Assembly: GCA_020630195.1 (NCBI GenBank)
Contig: JAHDBV010000009.1
Coordinates: 1-64,000 of the forward strand
Source: Acidimicrobiales bacterium
GTDB taxonomy: Bacteria > Actinomycetota > Acidimicrobiia > Acidimicrobiales > SZUA-35
Length of the DNA stretch: 64,000 nucleotides
Direction: 5' to 3'
Translations under genes and position numbers: made by a program
Part shown: piece after piece, positions 16,503 to 26,503 of the stretch
How positions within the stretch are numbered: position 1 is the first letter of the stretch
Layout: every line of letters begins with the position of its first letter
The notes under the pieces: model-generated
Told to the model about the DNA's origin: nothing
The model's database searches: none
Seen by the model: the letters and a program-made list of their open reading frames with translations, nothing else

Positions 16503-17879
16503 TCAGAGGGGGCGGGCGACGGGGCCGTCGGCGGAGTCCTCGACGGTCCAGCCGGCGGCCGACAGTTCATCCCGGATCGCGTCGGCCCTGGCCCAGTCCT
16601 TGGCGGCACGAGCCTCGGTCCGCTCGGCGACGAGCGCCTCGATCTCGGCCGGCACGGCGGCCGCGGCGTCCTCAAGCCGCAGCCCCAACGCCCCGCAGAG
16701 CTCCCGAGCCGTCGCCGCGGCGGTGGCGGCGGCCTCGGTGTCACCGGCATCGAGGGCGGAGTTCGCATCCCGCACGGCGTTGAAGACGAACTGCATGCCT
16801 GCCGGCGTGTCGAGGTCGTTCGCCATCGCCGTGCGGAAGGCGTCGAGCACACCGGTGTCGGCGGCACCGTCGAGGTCGCTCGTGCGCCGAGCGAACGTGT
16901 CGAGTCGCCCGAGTGCGGCTTCGGCGTTGGCGATGGAGGTGTCGGTCACCTCGATCGGTGAGCGGTAGTGGCTCTGGAGCACGAGCAGTCGATAGGCGCG
17001 GGGGTCGTGCCGGTCGGCGAGATCGACGAGGTTCTTGACGTTGCCGATCGACTTCGACATCTTCTCGCCGTCCATCTCGACGAAGCCGTTGTGCATCCAG
17101 TGCTTCGCGAACTCGGCGCCGAGGGCCACGGCCTGGGCCCGTTCGTTCTCGTGATGGGGGAAGGCGAGATCGAGCCCACCGGTGTGGAGGTCGAACCCCT
17201 CCCCCAGCAGATCGAGGCTCATCACGACGCACTCGGTGTGCCAGCCCGGACGGCCCTCACCCCAGGGCGACGGCCACGCCGGCTCTCCCGGCTTCGAGAA
17301 CTTCCAGAGGGCGAAGTCGGCGGGATGCCGCTTGGCGTCGGCACCGAACACCTCACGGTCGCCACCACCTTCGACGAGCTGGTCGAGGCTCTGGCGGGCG
17401 AGCAGGCCGTACCCTTCGATGCCCTCCACGGCGAGATAGACGCCGTCGTCGGTCGTGTAGGCGGCGTCCCGGCCGATCAGTGTCGAGATCAACTCGACCA
17501 TCTGGTCGACGTACTCGGTGGCATGCGGCGTCTCGGTCGGCCGCATCACGTCGATCCGGTCCATGGTGTCGAACCAGACCTTCTCGCACCTCTGCGTGAT
17601 CTGTTGCCACGCCCGATCCTCGTTCTGCGCCCGCTCGATGATCTTGTCGTCGATGTCGGTGATGTTCGACACGAAGCGGACCTCGTACCCGGCCCACTCG
17701 AGGTAGCGACGGAGGACGTCGTAGACGAGTACGAAACGGCCGTGACCGAGGTGCGGCGGGGCGTAGACGGTCGGCCCGCAGCAGTAGATCGACACCACAC
17801 CGGGTTCGCGGAGTTCGAGCGGGCGCACCGAACCGGTGGCCGTGTCGTGGAGGTGGATCTGGGGAAGGTCGGGCGTCAC
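16503..17879 (-). CDS. cysS: Cysteinyl-tRNA synthetase
   Basis: A 458-residue class I synthetase. It has the zinc Cys in YCCGPTVY, the HIGH-type motif HLGHGR, the second zinc region WHTECVVMS and FPHHENE, and KMSKS. Length is normal for CysRS. The GTG at 17877-17879 (VTPDLPQIHL) is chosen; the long in-frame extension upstream is an Arg/Ser-rich shadow of the divergent gene. The product charges tRNA(Cys). It is divergent from the HD-GYP gene. Confidence 0.96.
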   Translation of the reverse strand: MTPDLPQIHLHDTATGSVRPLELREPGVVSIYCCGPTVYAPPHLGHGRFVLVYDVLRRYLEWAGYEVRFVSNITDIDDKIIERAQNEDRAWQQITQRCEKVWFDTMDRIDVMRPTETPHATEYVDQMVELISTLIGRDAAYTTDDGVYLAVEGIEGYGLLARQSLDQLVEGGGDREVFGADAKRHPADFALWKFSKPGEPAWPSPWGEGRPGWHTECVVMSLDLLGEGFDLHTGGLDLAFPHHENERAQAVALGAEFAKHWMHNGFVEMDGEKMSKSIGNVKNLVDLADRHDPRAYRLLVLQSHYRSPIEVTDTSIANAEAALGRLDTFARRTSDLDGAADTGVLDAFRTAMANDLDTPAGMQFVFNAVRDANSALDAGDTEAAATAAATARELCGALGLRLEDAAAAVPAEIEALVAERTEARAAKDWARADAIRDELSAAGWTVEDSADGPVARPL

Positions 17880-17961
17880 CCGGAAAACGGTACCGACGAC
17901 CCACCGACGACGCGGTGCTTTTCCCTCCAGACGCTGCGGAAACGAGCCGAAGAACCCGGTG

Positions 17962-20928
17962 ATGTCCGAGATGGCACACGACGATCGCCGATGGCAGGGC
18001 CGCCCCGGCCTGTCCCGCCTCGTGCGGGTGGTCGTCCTCGTCGTGCCCTTCGCCGCCTCGTTCGCCACCACCGCGACCCTCGCCCGAGTGCTGCCGCCGT
18101 CCCGACTCGGCGTGCCGACGTTGCTGTGGTGGATCGGCGTCGCCGTGCTCGCGACGGGTGTGCTGCTCGGCACCGAACGTCTCGCCCGACGCCTCCTCCC
18201 ACTGTCGGCGCTGCTGTCGCTCACCCTCGTCTTCCCCGACGAGGCCCCCAACCGCTTCGGCATGGCGATGCGCACCGGCACGACCCGCCAGCTCCAGCGC
18301 CGCCTCGACGAACTCCGCTCCGAGGGCATCAGCGACGATCGCACCCGACATGCCGAGCAGATGCTCGAACTCGTCGCGGTGCTGAGCGTGCACGACCGGA
18401 TGACCCGGGGCCACTGTGAGCGGGTCCGGGCCTACACCGACCTCATGATCGAAGAGCTCGGCATGCCCGAACACGACGCGGACCGGCTCCGCTGGGCCGC
18501 CCTGCTCCACGACGTCGGCAAGATCCACGTCCCGACCGAGATCCTGAACAAGGAGGGCCGCCCCACCGATCGCGAGTGGGAGGTCCTCAAGGCCCACACC
18601 TGGAAGGGCCAGCAACTCGTCGCCCCGCTGGCCGAGTGGCTGGGACCCTGGGCCCGCACCGTGGGCGAGCATCACGAGCGCTGGGACGGCGGCGGCTACC
18701 CCCACGGCCTCGCCGGCGACCAGATCCACCTCGGCGCCCGCATCGTCGCCATCACGGACGCCTTCGACGTCATGACCTCGACCCGGTCGTACAAGAAGCC
18801 GATGTCGGCCGAGTACGCCCGCCAGGAGATCGCCCGCTGCGCCGGGAGCCAGTTCGACCCCAGGATGGCCCGGGTCTTCCTCGGGATCGGCATCGGTCGC
18901 CTCAAGCTGCTGCTCGGCCCGCTGTCGTGGCTCGCCAACCTGCCCGCCGCCGGCCAGGTCGTCCCGGTCGCCCCCGTCACGGCCCCGCTCGCCTCCGCCG
19001 GTGCCGGTGTGGCCACGGTCGCGGTCGCCACGATCACCGGCGGACTCGGGGTGCTCTCTCCCGATCCGGCGCCCCCCGCCCTCGCGTTCGAGGAACCCGT
19101 CGTCACCACGACGGTCGTGGCGACCACGCTCGCCCCGAGCACCACCGCAGCGCCGACGACCACCACGGCGCCCACCACCACGACCACGGCCCCCACGACG
19201 ACCACCACCGAAGCGACGACCACGACCGTGGCCCCGACCACGACGACGACGGCTCGCCCGACCACCACGGCGGCGCCGACGACGACCGCTGCACCGACGA
19301 CCACCGCGGCGCCCACCACCACGACGACGGTGCCGACGACGACGACGACCGCGGCACCCACCACCACGACGACGGTGCCACCGTCACCGCCGACCGCCGC
19401 CGCGTTCACGACCGACGGCACCGAGGACACCGACCACAGCGACAGCTTCGTCGTCGACACCGTGACCGGACCGGTCACCGTGACCGTGGTCCGCCAGCCC
19501 GTCGGCGCCACGGTGTTCCTCGACGCACCCGTCGGCGCACCCACACCCGGCACGGTCGGATCCCAGACGATCGGGTTCGACGTGAAGCCCGACGCGGACG
19601 CCAGCGGCACCTCGACCTTCGACATCGAGATCTGCGACGCCGACGGCCGGTGCTCGGTGACCACCGCCGGGCTCGACCTGGCCGCGACCCCCGACGACCC
19701 CGCACCCGTCGACGACACCCGCTCGTTCCCCGAGGACGGCGGCATCACGGTCGCCTTCGCGGATCTGTTGATCAACGACTCCGACGCCGACGGCGATCCG
19801 CTCACCTGGTCGCCGCTCGCGTTCGCCGCCGGCCTCGACGTCACGGCGACCACGACGGACATGACGATCGGCGCCGACCCTGACCTGTTCGGCTCCTTCG
19901 TCATCGACGGCGAGGTCTGCGACGACACGGGACGATGTGTGCCGTCGGCCCTCACGATCGACATCACCCCGGTGGACGACCCGCCCGTGGTCACCGCCGC
20001 CGACCCCGCACCACTCGCCATCGGGGAGAACATCGACGGGCTCGCGACGGCCGTCGACGTCGAGAACGACCCGGTCATGTGGTCGGCCGTCGGCCTGCCC
20101 GACGGCCTCACGATCGACCCGGGCAACGGACGGATCGACGGCGAGCCCACGACGGCCGGAACGAGCACCGTCACCATCCGGGCCACCCAGACCAACGACG
20201 GCATCACCTACGGCGAGACCCAGATCCAGATCGTCGTGACGACCTGGGGTGTCGGCGAGACCGCCTCCGCCCTCGTGGTGAGCGAGATCATGCTCTACCG
20301 CTCCGACACCGACCACGACGACGAGTTCATCGAGATCGTCAACATCGGCGCCGACCCGATCTCGATCGCCGGCTACGAACTGCTCGACTGGAACGAACGC
20401 GTCGGGACCCGCGACCCGAAGGGCAGCTTCCGCTACACGATCGGCGCTGGCGACGCGAGCGGAGACGTCAGCACCCTCCAGCCCGGCCAGTACGCCGTGT
20501 TCTGGCTGCTCGGCCCCGATCCCGACGTGCCCGACGCCCCCGCCGGCGCCCTCGAGTACTTCATCGGGGCGGCGAACAACGAGGTGCTCGACTCCTTCGG
20601 CGACGACATCTGGTTGCTCGAGCCCGACGAGCAGGTGGCCGACTACATGGCCTGGGCCGACCCCGCCCGCTCCAACGACTGGTCGATCTTCGATCGGCCG
20701 GGTGCGGAGCTCCCCTGGGATTCCTCGTACGAGGCCGAACTCGCCCTCACCGACGCCGGGCGGTCCGTCTCCCTCGCCGTGCTCGAGGACCGCGACACCT
20801 CGGCCTGTTGGGAACCGACCGGCTCGGGTGACGCCGCCGCCCGCTGCGCGGGAGCCGGCACCACGACCGACACCGACACCGATCCGGCCAACCGCCGGTC
20901 GTCCGCCGGCCTCGCCAACGTCCTCTGA
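17962..20928 (+). CDS. Membrane HD-GYP protein fused to a Thr/Pro linker, Ig-like repeats and a lamin-tail domain
   Basis: A 988-residue multidomain protein. Two membrane helices (about residues 18-45 and 54-72) precede an HD-GYP domain with LLHDVGKIH (HD at 183-184) and HHERWDGGGYP (about 237-248), the signature of c-di-GMP phosphodiesterases. A third hydrophobic stretch (about 335-370) leads into an approximately 90-residue Thr/Pro/Ala linker, then Ig/cadherin-like repeats (about 475-765), and a C-terminal lamin-tail-like domain starting near ALVVSEIMLYRS (about 770). The HD-GYP part would be cytoplasmic and the rest extracellular. Such proteins may couple second-messenger breakdown to a surface event; that is inference. 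A later ATG at 17971 is possible. Confidence 0.85.
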   Translation: MSEMAHDDRRWQGRPGLSRLVRVVVLVVPFAASFATTATLARVLPPSRLGVPTLLWWIGVAVLATGVLLGTERLARRLLPLSALLSLTLVFPDEAPNRFGMAMRTGTTRQLQRRLDELRSEGISDDRTRHAEQMLELVAVLSVHDRMTRGHCERVRAYTDLMIEELGMPEHDADRLRWAALLHDVGKIHVPTEILNKEGRPTDREWEVLKAHTWKGQQLVAPLAEWLGPWARTVGEHHERWDGGGYPHGLAGDQIHLGARIVAITDAFDVMTSTRSYKKPMSAEYARQEIARCAGSQFDPRMARVFLGIGIGRLKLLLGPLSWLANLPAAGQVVPVAPVTAPLASAGAGVATVAVATITGGLGVLSPDPAPPALAFEEPVVTTTVVATTLAPSTTAAPTTTTAPTTTTTAPTTTTTEATTTTVAPTTTTTARPTTTAAPTTTAAPTTTAAPTTTTTVPTTTTTAAPTTTTTVPPSPPTAAAFTTDGTEDTDHSDSFVVDTVTGPVTVTVVRQPVGATVFLDAPVGAPTPGTVGSQTIGFDVKPDADASGTSTFDIEICDADGRCSVTTAGLDLAATPDDPAPVDDTRSFPEDGGITVAFADLLINDSDADGDPLTWSPLAFAAGLDVTATTTDMTIGADPDLFGSFVIDGEVCDDTGRCVPSALTIDITPVDDPPVVTAADPAPLAIGENIDGLATAVDVENDPVMWSAVGLPDGLTIDPGNGRIDGEPTTAGTSTVTIRATQTNDGITYGETQIQIVVTTWGVGETASALVVSEIMLYRSDTDHDDEFIEIVNIGADPISIAGYELLDWNERVGTRDPKGSFRYTIGAGDASGDVSTLQPGQYAVFWLLGPDPDVPDAPAGALEYFIGAANNEVLDSFGDDIWLLEPDEQVADYMAWADPARSNDWSIFDRPGAELPWDSSYEAELALTDAGRSVSLAVLEDRDTSACWEPTGSGDAAARCAGAGTTTDTDTDPANRRSSAGLANVL
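19108..19383 (+). repeat. Low-complexity ACC/ACG repeat encoding a Thr-rich linker
   Basis: About 275 bp of near-repeats of ACGACCACC and GCGCCGACG encode runs such as TTTTAPTTTTTAPTTTTT. It is within the HD-GYP fusion gene and probably forms an extended, possibly glycosylated, extracellular spacer. It is prone to slippage, so its length may vary between strains. Confidence 0.85.
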
Positions 20929-20999
20929 GTCCGTCGTCGACCGGTCCCGCACCGGGAGGACCCGCCGACAAAGCCCGTCATCGTCGGGGTCGACCCCAA

Positions 21000-21005
21000 T
21001 AGCCT
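21000..21005 (+). promoter_or_regulatory. -10 box TAGCCT of valS, leaderless arrangement
   Basis: TAGCCT ends 8 nt before the valS ATG at 21014. No room remains for a normal Shine-Dalgarno sequence downstream of the start of transcription. Confidence 0.5.
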
Positions 21006-21013
21006 GCTCCCCC

Positions 21014-23596
21014 ATGGCCGGTGCCCCCGACAAGCCCACCCTCGACGGTCTCGAAGCCACCTGGTCCGCCCGGTGGCAGACCGACGACACCTACGCCTTC
21101 GACCACTCGGCGACCCGCGACGAGGTGTTCGCGATCGACACGCCCCCGCCGACGGTGTCGGGCTCGCTGCACGTGGGCCACGTGTTCTCCTACACCCACA
21201 CCGACACCATCGCCCGCTACCAGCGGATGACCGGCAAGAAGGTCTTCTATCCGATGGGGTGGGACGACAACGGTCTGCCGACCGAGCGTCGGGTCCAGAA
21301 CTACTTCGGCGTGCGCTGCGACCCGTCGCAGCCCTACGACCCCGGCTTCGAGCCACCGGCCTCGGAGGGCAAGGGTCCCGACGGCAAGGCCTTCAAGCAG
21401 CAGGTCCCGATCAGCCGCCCCAACTTCATCGAACTCTGCGACCGCCTCGTCGTCGAGGACGAGAAGGCGTTCGAGGATCTGTGGCGCACGCTGGGCCTGA
21501 GCGTCGACTGGTCGCTGCTCTACGCCACCATCGACGAGCGGTCCCGCCGCATCTCGCAGAAGGCCTTCCTGCGGAACCTCGCTCGTGGCGAGGCCTATCA
21601 GCTCGAGTCACCGAGCCTCTGGGACGTCACCTTCCAGACCGCCGTCGCCCAGGCCGAGCTGGAGGACCGGGAACGTCCGAGCGCCTACCACACGCTCCGA
21701 TTCGCCCGCCCCGACGGCTCCGATCTGCTGATCGACACGACCCGTCCGGAGCTGCTCCCGGCCTGTGTCGCCGTGGTCGCCCACCCCGACGACGAGCGCT
21801 ACCAGCCGCTGAAGGGCCAGACGATCACGACGCCGGTCTACGGCGTCGAGGTCCCGATGGTCTTCCACGAGCTCGCCGACCCCGAGAAGGGCACCGGCGT
21901 CGCCATGATCTGCACCTTCGGCGACACCACCGACGTCACCTGGTGGCGCGAGCTGAACCTGCCGGCCCGGGCCGTCATCGGCCGCAACGGCCGCTTCCTC
22001 GCCGAGGCTCCCGAGGTCATGTCGCCCGAGGCCGCCGAGAAGTACGGCCGTATGGCCGGCCAGACCGTGTTCTCCGGCAAGGAGACCGTCGTCGAGCTGC
22101 TGCGTGAGCACGACCAACTGATCGGCGAATCCCGCCCCATCACCCATCCGGTCAAGTTCTTCGAGAAGGGCGACAAGCCGCTCGAGATCGTCACCTCCCG
22201 CCAGTGGTACATCCGCAACGGCGGCCGTGAAGCAGACCTCAACGGCGACCTGATCGGTCGGGGCGGCGAGATCGCCTTCCACCCCGACTACATGCGGGCC
22301 CGCTACACGAACTGGGTCGAGGGTCTGAACGGCGACTGGCTGATCTCGCGCCAGCGGTTCTTCGGCGTGCCGATTCCCCTCTGGTATCGCCTCGACGACG
22401 CCGGCGAGCCGATCTGGGACGAGCCGATCACACCCGACGAGTCGGCCCTGCCGATCGATCCCTCCACCGATGTCCCGCCCGGCTTCACCGCCGAGCAGCG
22501 CGGCGTCGCCGGCGGGTTCATGGGTGAGCCCGACATCATGGACACCTGGGCCACCTCGTCGCTCACGCCGCAGATCGCCGGTCGCTGGGAAGAGCCCGAG
22601 GGTGCCGAGCTGTGGGCCAAGGTCAGCCCGTACGACATGCGACCCCAGGGCCACGACATCATCCGGACCTGGCTGTTCTCGACCGTCGTCCGCAGCCACT
22701 TCGAGGACGAGCGCATTCCGTGGCGCAACGCCAACCTCTCGGGCTGGATCCTCGACCCCGACCGCAAGAAGATGTCGAAGTCGAAGGGCAACGTCGTCAC
22801 GCCGATGGGGCTGCTCGAGGAGTTCGGTTCCGACGCCGTGCGCTACTGGGCCGCCTCGGGCCGTCCCGGCACCGACACCGCCTTCGATCAGCAGCAGATG
22901 AAGATCGGGCGCCGCCTCGCCATCAAGCTGCTCAACGCCTCGAAGTTCGCGCTCGGCATGGGCGACCTCCAGGCCGCGCTCGACGCCCCCGTCACCAACC
23001 CGCTCGATCGGGCCATGCTGGCCGGGCTCGCCGACCTCGTCGACGAGGCCACCAAGGGCTTCGACGGGTTCGACTACGCCCGGGCGCTCGAGCGGACCGA
23101 GACCTTCTTCTGGGTCTTCACCGATGCCTACATCGAGCTCGTCAAGAACCGGGCCTACGGCTCCCAGGGCGACGAGGCGGCCGCCTCGGCCCATGCCGCC
23201 CTGGCCCGGGCGCTCGACACCCTGCTCCGACTGTTCGCCCCGTTCCTGCCCTTCGCCACCGAAGAGGTCTGGTCGTGGTGGCGGGACGGCTCGGTGCACA
23301 CCAACACCTGGCCGACGGCCGAGCCGCTCCGGGCGGCCGCCGACGGTGCCGACGCCGGCGACGTCGCCGTCGTCTCGGCCGCCCTCAGCGAGCTGCGCCG
23401 CCTCAAGACCGAGGCGAAGGCATCGTTGCGTACCGAACTCGTCGATGCCACGGTCGCCGACACCGCCGAACGCCTCGAGGTGCTGCGGCGCAACGCCGCC
23501 GACCTCGCCGATGCGGCGGTCGCGACCGCCGGAATCACGCTCTCCGAGGGCGCGGAGCTCGCCGTCACGGGTGGTCTGGCACCGGCCGAGAGCTGA
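21014..23596 (+). CDS. valS: Valyl-tRNA synthetase
   Basis: An 860-residue class I synthetase. HIGH-type motif HVGH in SGSLHVGHVFSY, the long CP1 editing domain with LIDTTRPELLPACVAVVAHP, and KMSKS in DRKKMSKSKGNVVTP are intact. The block GWDDNGLPTERRVQNYFG is typical of the ValRS subgroup found in many Actinobacteria. C-terminal coiled-coil sequence (SALSELRRLKTEAKASL) is present but short. The ATG at 21014 follows a -10-like box by 8 nt. Confidence 0.96.
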   Translation: MAGAPDKPTLDGLEATWSARWQTDDTYAFDHSATRDEVFAIDTPPPTVSGSLHVGHVFSYTHTDTIARYQRMTGKKVFYPMGWDDNGLPTERRVQNYFGVRCDPSQPYDPGFEPPASEGKGPDGKAFKQQVPISRPNFIELCDRLVVEDEKAFEDLWRTLGLSVDWSLLYATIDERSRRISQKAFLRNLARGEAYQLESPSLWDVTFQTAVAQAELEDRERPSAYHTLRFARPDGSDLLIDTTRPELLPACVAVVAHPDDERYQPLKGQTITTPVYGVEVPMVFHELADPEKGTGVAMICTFGDTTDVTWWRELNLPARAVIGRNGRFLAEAPEVMSPEAAEKYGRMAGQTVFSGKETVVELLREHDQLIGESRPITHPVKFFEKGDKPLEIVTSRQWYIRNGGREADLNGDLIGRGGEIAFHPDYMRARYTNWVEGLNGDWLISRQRFFGVPIPLWYRLDDAGEPIWDEPITPDESALPIDPSTDVPPGFTAEQRGVAGGFMGEPDIMDTWATSSLTPQIAGRWEEPEGAELWAKVSPYDMRPQGHDIIRTWLFSTVVRSHFEDERIPWRNANLSGWILDPDRKKMSKSKGNVVTPMGLLEEFGSDAVRYWAASGRPGTDTAFDQQQMKIGRRLAIKLLNASKFALGMGDLQAALDAPVTNPLDRAMLAGLADLVDEATKGFDGFDYARALERTETFFWVFTDAYIELVKNRAYGSQGDEAAASAHAALARALDTLLRLFAPFLPFATEEVWSWWRDGSVHTNTWPTAEPLRAAADGADAGDVAVVSAALSELRRLKTEAKASLRTELVDATVADTAERLEVLRRNAADLADAAVATAGITLSEGAELAVTGGLAPAES

Positions 23597-23653
23597 CCGC
23601 TCGGTCATCACCCCGGCCGGCCGAGCGCCGATCGGGGAAAAATCCCTGCGTGA

Positions 23654-23667
23654 CCACTGAAAAGTGG
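23654..23667 (+). terminator. Small hairpin CCACT-GAAA-AGTGG between valS and the GGDEF gene
   Basis: Perfect 5-bp stem with a stable GAAA tetraloop, about 60 bp after the valS stop. There is only a weak T-containing tail (GTTTCTGCCGTTT), so it may slow or end valS transcription, or simply structure the leader of the next gene. Confidence 0.35.
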
Positions 23668-23694
23668 CCCGTTTCTGCCGTTTGTCAGTAGGTG

Positions 23695-26502
23695 ATGCGT
23701 CGTTTGCTGAGCGGTTGGACGGTTCGCCGTCGGCTGACCGCGCTCGTGGTGGTGCCCATGATGGGTGTCACCACGCTCTCGTCGTCCGTCGCATCGACCC
23801 AGAACGAACGGGTCGCCGCCGGTGAGCAGACCATCACCCGCCTCGACCGGGTCCGCGTCGCGCTGGAGCTGCGCCCGCTGCTCGCCAACGAACTCGTCGC
23901 CCGCCAGGAGGTCGCCCTCGCCTCCATCGAGGACCCGGCCGGCCCGGAGATCGAAGCGACCGTCACCCAGGCCGCCCGCCAGGTCGACCAGCACCTCGGG
24001 GCCGAGCGGGTCGCCGAGCTCGACACCGCGATCACCGAGGCCTTCGGCGGCATGGACCGGGTGCGGGATCCCTACATCGACGACGAGTTCGCCGCCATCT
24101 CGATCCAGTCACCCCACCACGTGCTCGACGGCTTCGTCGCCGACGGCATCGACCAGACCCTGATCGACATCCTGTCGTCGTTGTCCCAGGTCGGCGCCAC
24201 CGACCTGTCGGGCCACATCGAGATCGTCCGGGCCTTCGACGACCTCGTCGGCGACCAGGTCGGCTGGACCACCACCGTCGCCGTCTCCGAACTCGACGAA
24301 GAGGGCGATCTCCCCTTCACCTACGCCGCCCTGGCCGTGGAGGCCAACGACGACGTCCGCACCATCGCCGCCCGTCACCCCGACCTGATCGTCGAACTCG
24401 ACGACTGGGACCAGATCGTCGCCGACACCGAACGACGCCTCGACGGCACCGCGACCGTGGCCGACCGTGCACGCCTCGACGTGCTCACCGGTGAGCTCCA
24501 GCAGCTCCGCACCGTCAACGGTGCCGCCATCGAGACCATCGAAGACCTGAAACGAGAGCTCGACATCCGGGTTCGTGACGCACGCCAACGAGCCTGGATG
24601 CTCGCCATCGGCTCGTGGGTGCTCATGGCCGCCGCCATGTTGGGGGTGTTCATCGTGGCCCGCTCCATCGACAAGCCGCTCATCCGCCTGCGTGACCAGG
24701 CCCGCCGCATCATCGGCGGTGACCTGCGGGCCGAGACCGGCAAACGCTCCGGTCCGCCCGAACTGGTCGAGATCGGCACCTCGCTCGACGAACTCGTCGA
24801 CAACCTCAACGGGCTGGCCCGCCGGGCCGAAGCCGTGGCCCGGGGCGACTTCGACCAGCACACCGACGCCGACGACGCCGGCCCGCTCGCCACGGCCGTG
24901 TCCGCCACCGTCGACCGTCTCCGCCAGCTCACGACCGAGCTGCGCTCCAGCGAGCAGCGGGCCCAGACCATCGTCGACGCCGCCGCCGACCCCATTCTCG
25001 TGCTCGATCCGTCGTTCATGATCGAGCTGGCCAACCCCGCGGCCGTGGCGCTGCTCCGGGGTGAGGACCTCACCGGCCTGCCCGCCTCGGCCTTCTTCCG
25101 CGACTGGCAGGTCGAGATCCGCGACGGTGAGCAGATCGCCACCGCCGTCGACGGCACGAAGATCGACGTCTCGCTGTCGATGTCGACGACCGAGGACGTC
25201 GACGGACTCGCCACCGTCGTGTTGTGCCGCGACATCACCGAGCAGAAGGCGATCGAGGCGAAGCTGGCCCACGAGGCCACCCACGATCCGCTCACGAGCC
25301 TGCTGAACCGGGCGGGGATCATGGACCGCCTCGATGCGATCGGCGCCGACGATCCGGTCGGTGTGATGTTCCTCGATCTCGACAAGTTCAAGCCCATCAA
25401 CGACACGCACGGCCACGAGGCCGGTGACGAGGTGCTCACCGAGATCGGTCGGCGCCTCGACGACGCCGTGCGGGGCGACGAGGCGATCGGCCGCCTCGGC
25501 GGCGACGAGTTCGTCGTGATCGTGCCCGGCGCCTGGGAGCTCGAGCAGCTCGCGGCTCGGCTCGTGCACGTCGTCGAGCAGCCCATCGCCCTGTCGACCG
25601 GGATCGTCGTCAGTGTCGGCACCTCGGTCGGGATCACCGAGGGCTGGGGCGGCGACTCGGCCGAGCTCCTGCGCCAGGCCGACGAAGCCCTCTACGCCTG
25701 CAAGCACGAACGCCGGATGCGCATCAGCGCCTACACCGCCGGCGGAGTGCGCGAAGTCGAGTTCCACGGCGACGTCAGCCGGATCATCGCCGAGGCGATC
25801 GGCCGCGACGAGCTGGTGCTCGCCGCCCTGCCGATCGTCGATCTCACCACCGGCTACGCCGTCGGCTACGAGCTGCTCGTGCGATGGGATCACCCCGACG
25901 AGGGCCTCATCCAGCCGGGTGCGTTCCTGCCGATCACCGAGCAGTCCGACGCCGTGCTCCAGATCGACCAGTGGGTGCTCCGAGCCGGCCTGCGGTGGGC
26001 CGCCGACCGGCCCGGCCCGTGGGGCGTGTCGCTCAACATGTCGACCCGGCACCTCGAACACGGCGACCTCGTGTTCGTCGTGGAGACCGCCATCGCCCAG
26101 ACCGGCATCGACCCGGCCCGCGTGCAGCTCGAGTTCTCCGAACCGTCGATCGAACGCATGCCCGAGCACCACCTGCCCGTCCTGGAACGCCTGCGCTCTC
26201 TCGGGGTCCGGGTGGCCCGCGACGACGCCACCGATGCCCGCAGCGACGACGCCGTGCACGCACCCCGCTTCGACGCCGTGAAGATCGACATCGAGCTCGT
26301 GCGCCTCGTCGACCGGGCCGAGGGTCGCCATCGCATCGCCGCCATCGTCGACCGGTCACATCGTGCCGGCCAGGCCGTGGTGGCCGAGGGTGTCGAGACC
26401 GCCGAGCAGGCCGAGGCCCTCCAGCGTCTCGGCATCCGATTCGCCCAGGGCTTCCACTACGGCCAGCCGGTGCTCATCCGCGAGCTGGCCGCCTACCTCT
26501 AG
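23695..26502 (+). CDS. Membrane GGDEF-EAL protein with HAMP and PAS domains
   Basis: A 935-residue c-di-GMP signalling protein. A membrane helix (about 12-30), an extracellular sensor region of about 265 residues of no recognised family, a second helix (about 300-325), HAMP, a PAS-like region (about 425-520), then GGDEF with an intact RLGGDEF (about 600) and a C-terminal EAL domain. The EAL motif reads YELLVRW and AEGVET is kept, but loop 6, normally DDFGTG, reads RDDATDARSDD. So the cyclase is probably active, while the EAL half may be a weak enzyme or a sensor. ATG at 23695, after AGTAGGTG; a GTG one codon earlier is possible. Confidence 0.92.
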   Translation: MRRLLSGWTVRRRLTALVVVPMMGVTTLSSSVASTQNERVAAGEQTITRLDRVRVALELRPLLANELVARQEVALASIEDPAGPEIEATVTQAARQVDQHLGAERVAELDTAITEAFGGMDRVRDPYIDDEFAAISIQSPHHVLDGFVADGIDQTLIDILSSLSQVGATDLSGHIEIVRAFDDLVGDQVGWTTTVAVSELDEEGDLPFTYAALAVEANDDVRTIAARHPDLIVELDDWDQIVADTERRLDGTATVADRARLDVLTGELQQLRTVNGAAIETIEDLKRELDIRVRDARQRAWMLAIGSWVLMAAAMLGVFIVARSIDKPLIRLRDQARRIIGGDLRAETGKRSGPPELVEIGTSLDELVDNLNGLARRAEAVARGDFDQHTDADDAGPLATAVSATVDRLRQLTTELRSSEQRAQTIVDAAADPILVLDPSFMIELANPAAVALLRGEDLTGLPASAFFRDWQVEIRDGEQIATAVDGTKIDVSLSMSTTEDVDGLATVVLCRDITEQKAIEAKLAHEATHDPLTSLLNRAGIMDRLDAIGADDPVGVMFLDLDKFKPINDTHGHEAGDEVLTEIGRRLDDAVRGDEAIGRLGGDEFVVIVPGAWELEQLAARLVHVVEQPIALSTGIVVSVGTSVGITEGWGGDSAELLRQADEALYACKHERRMRISAYTAGGVREVEFHGDVSRIIAEAIGRDELVLAALPIVDLTTGYAVGYELLVRWDHPDEGLIQPGAFLPITEQSDAVLQIDQWVLRAGLRWAADRPGPWGVSLNMSTRHLEHGDLVFVVETAIAQTGIDPARVQLEFSEPSIERMPEHHLPVLERLRSLGVRVARDDATDARSDDAVHAPRFDAVKIDIELVRLVDRAEGRHRIAAIVDRSHRAGQAVVAEGVETAEQAEALQRLGIRFAQGFHYGQPVLIRELAAYL

Positions 26503-26503
26503 C

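Noticed and set aside
17836-17961. N-terminal extension of the HD-GYP protein from 17836
   Set aside because: It overlaps the start of cysS, is basic low-complexity sequence, and the HD-GYP membrane helix starts only after 17962.
19108-19383. Short direct repeats resembling a CRISPR array
   Set aside because: The repeats are codon-scale ACC/ACG units inside a coding frame with no unique spacers.
20643-21356. Ser/Arg-rich minus-strand frames around the valS start
   Set aside because: They have no motif, no ribosome-binding site, and lie opposite two well-supported genes.
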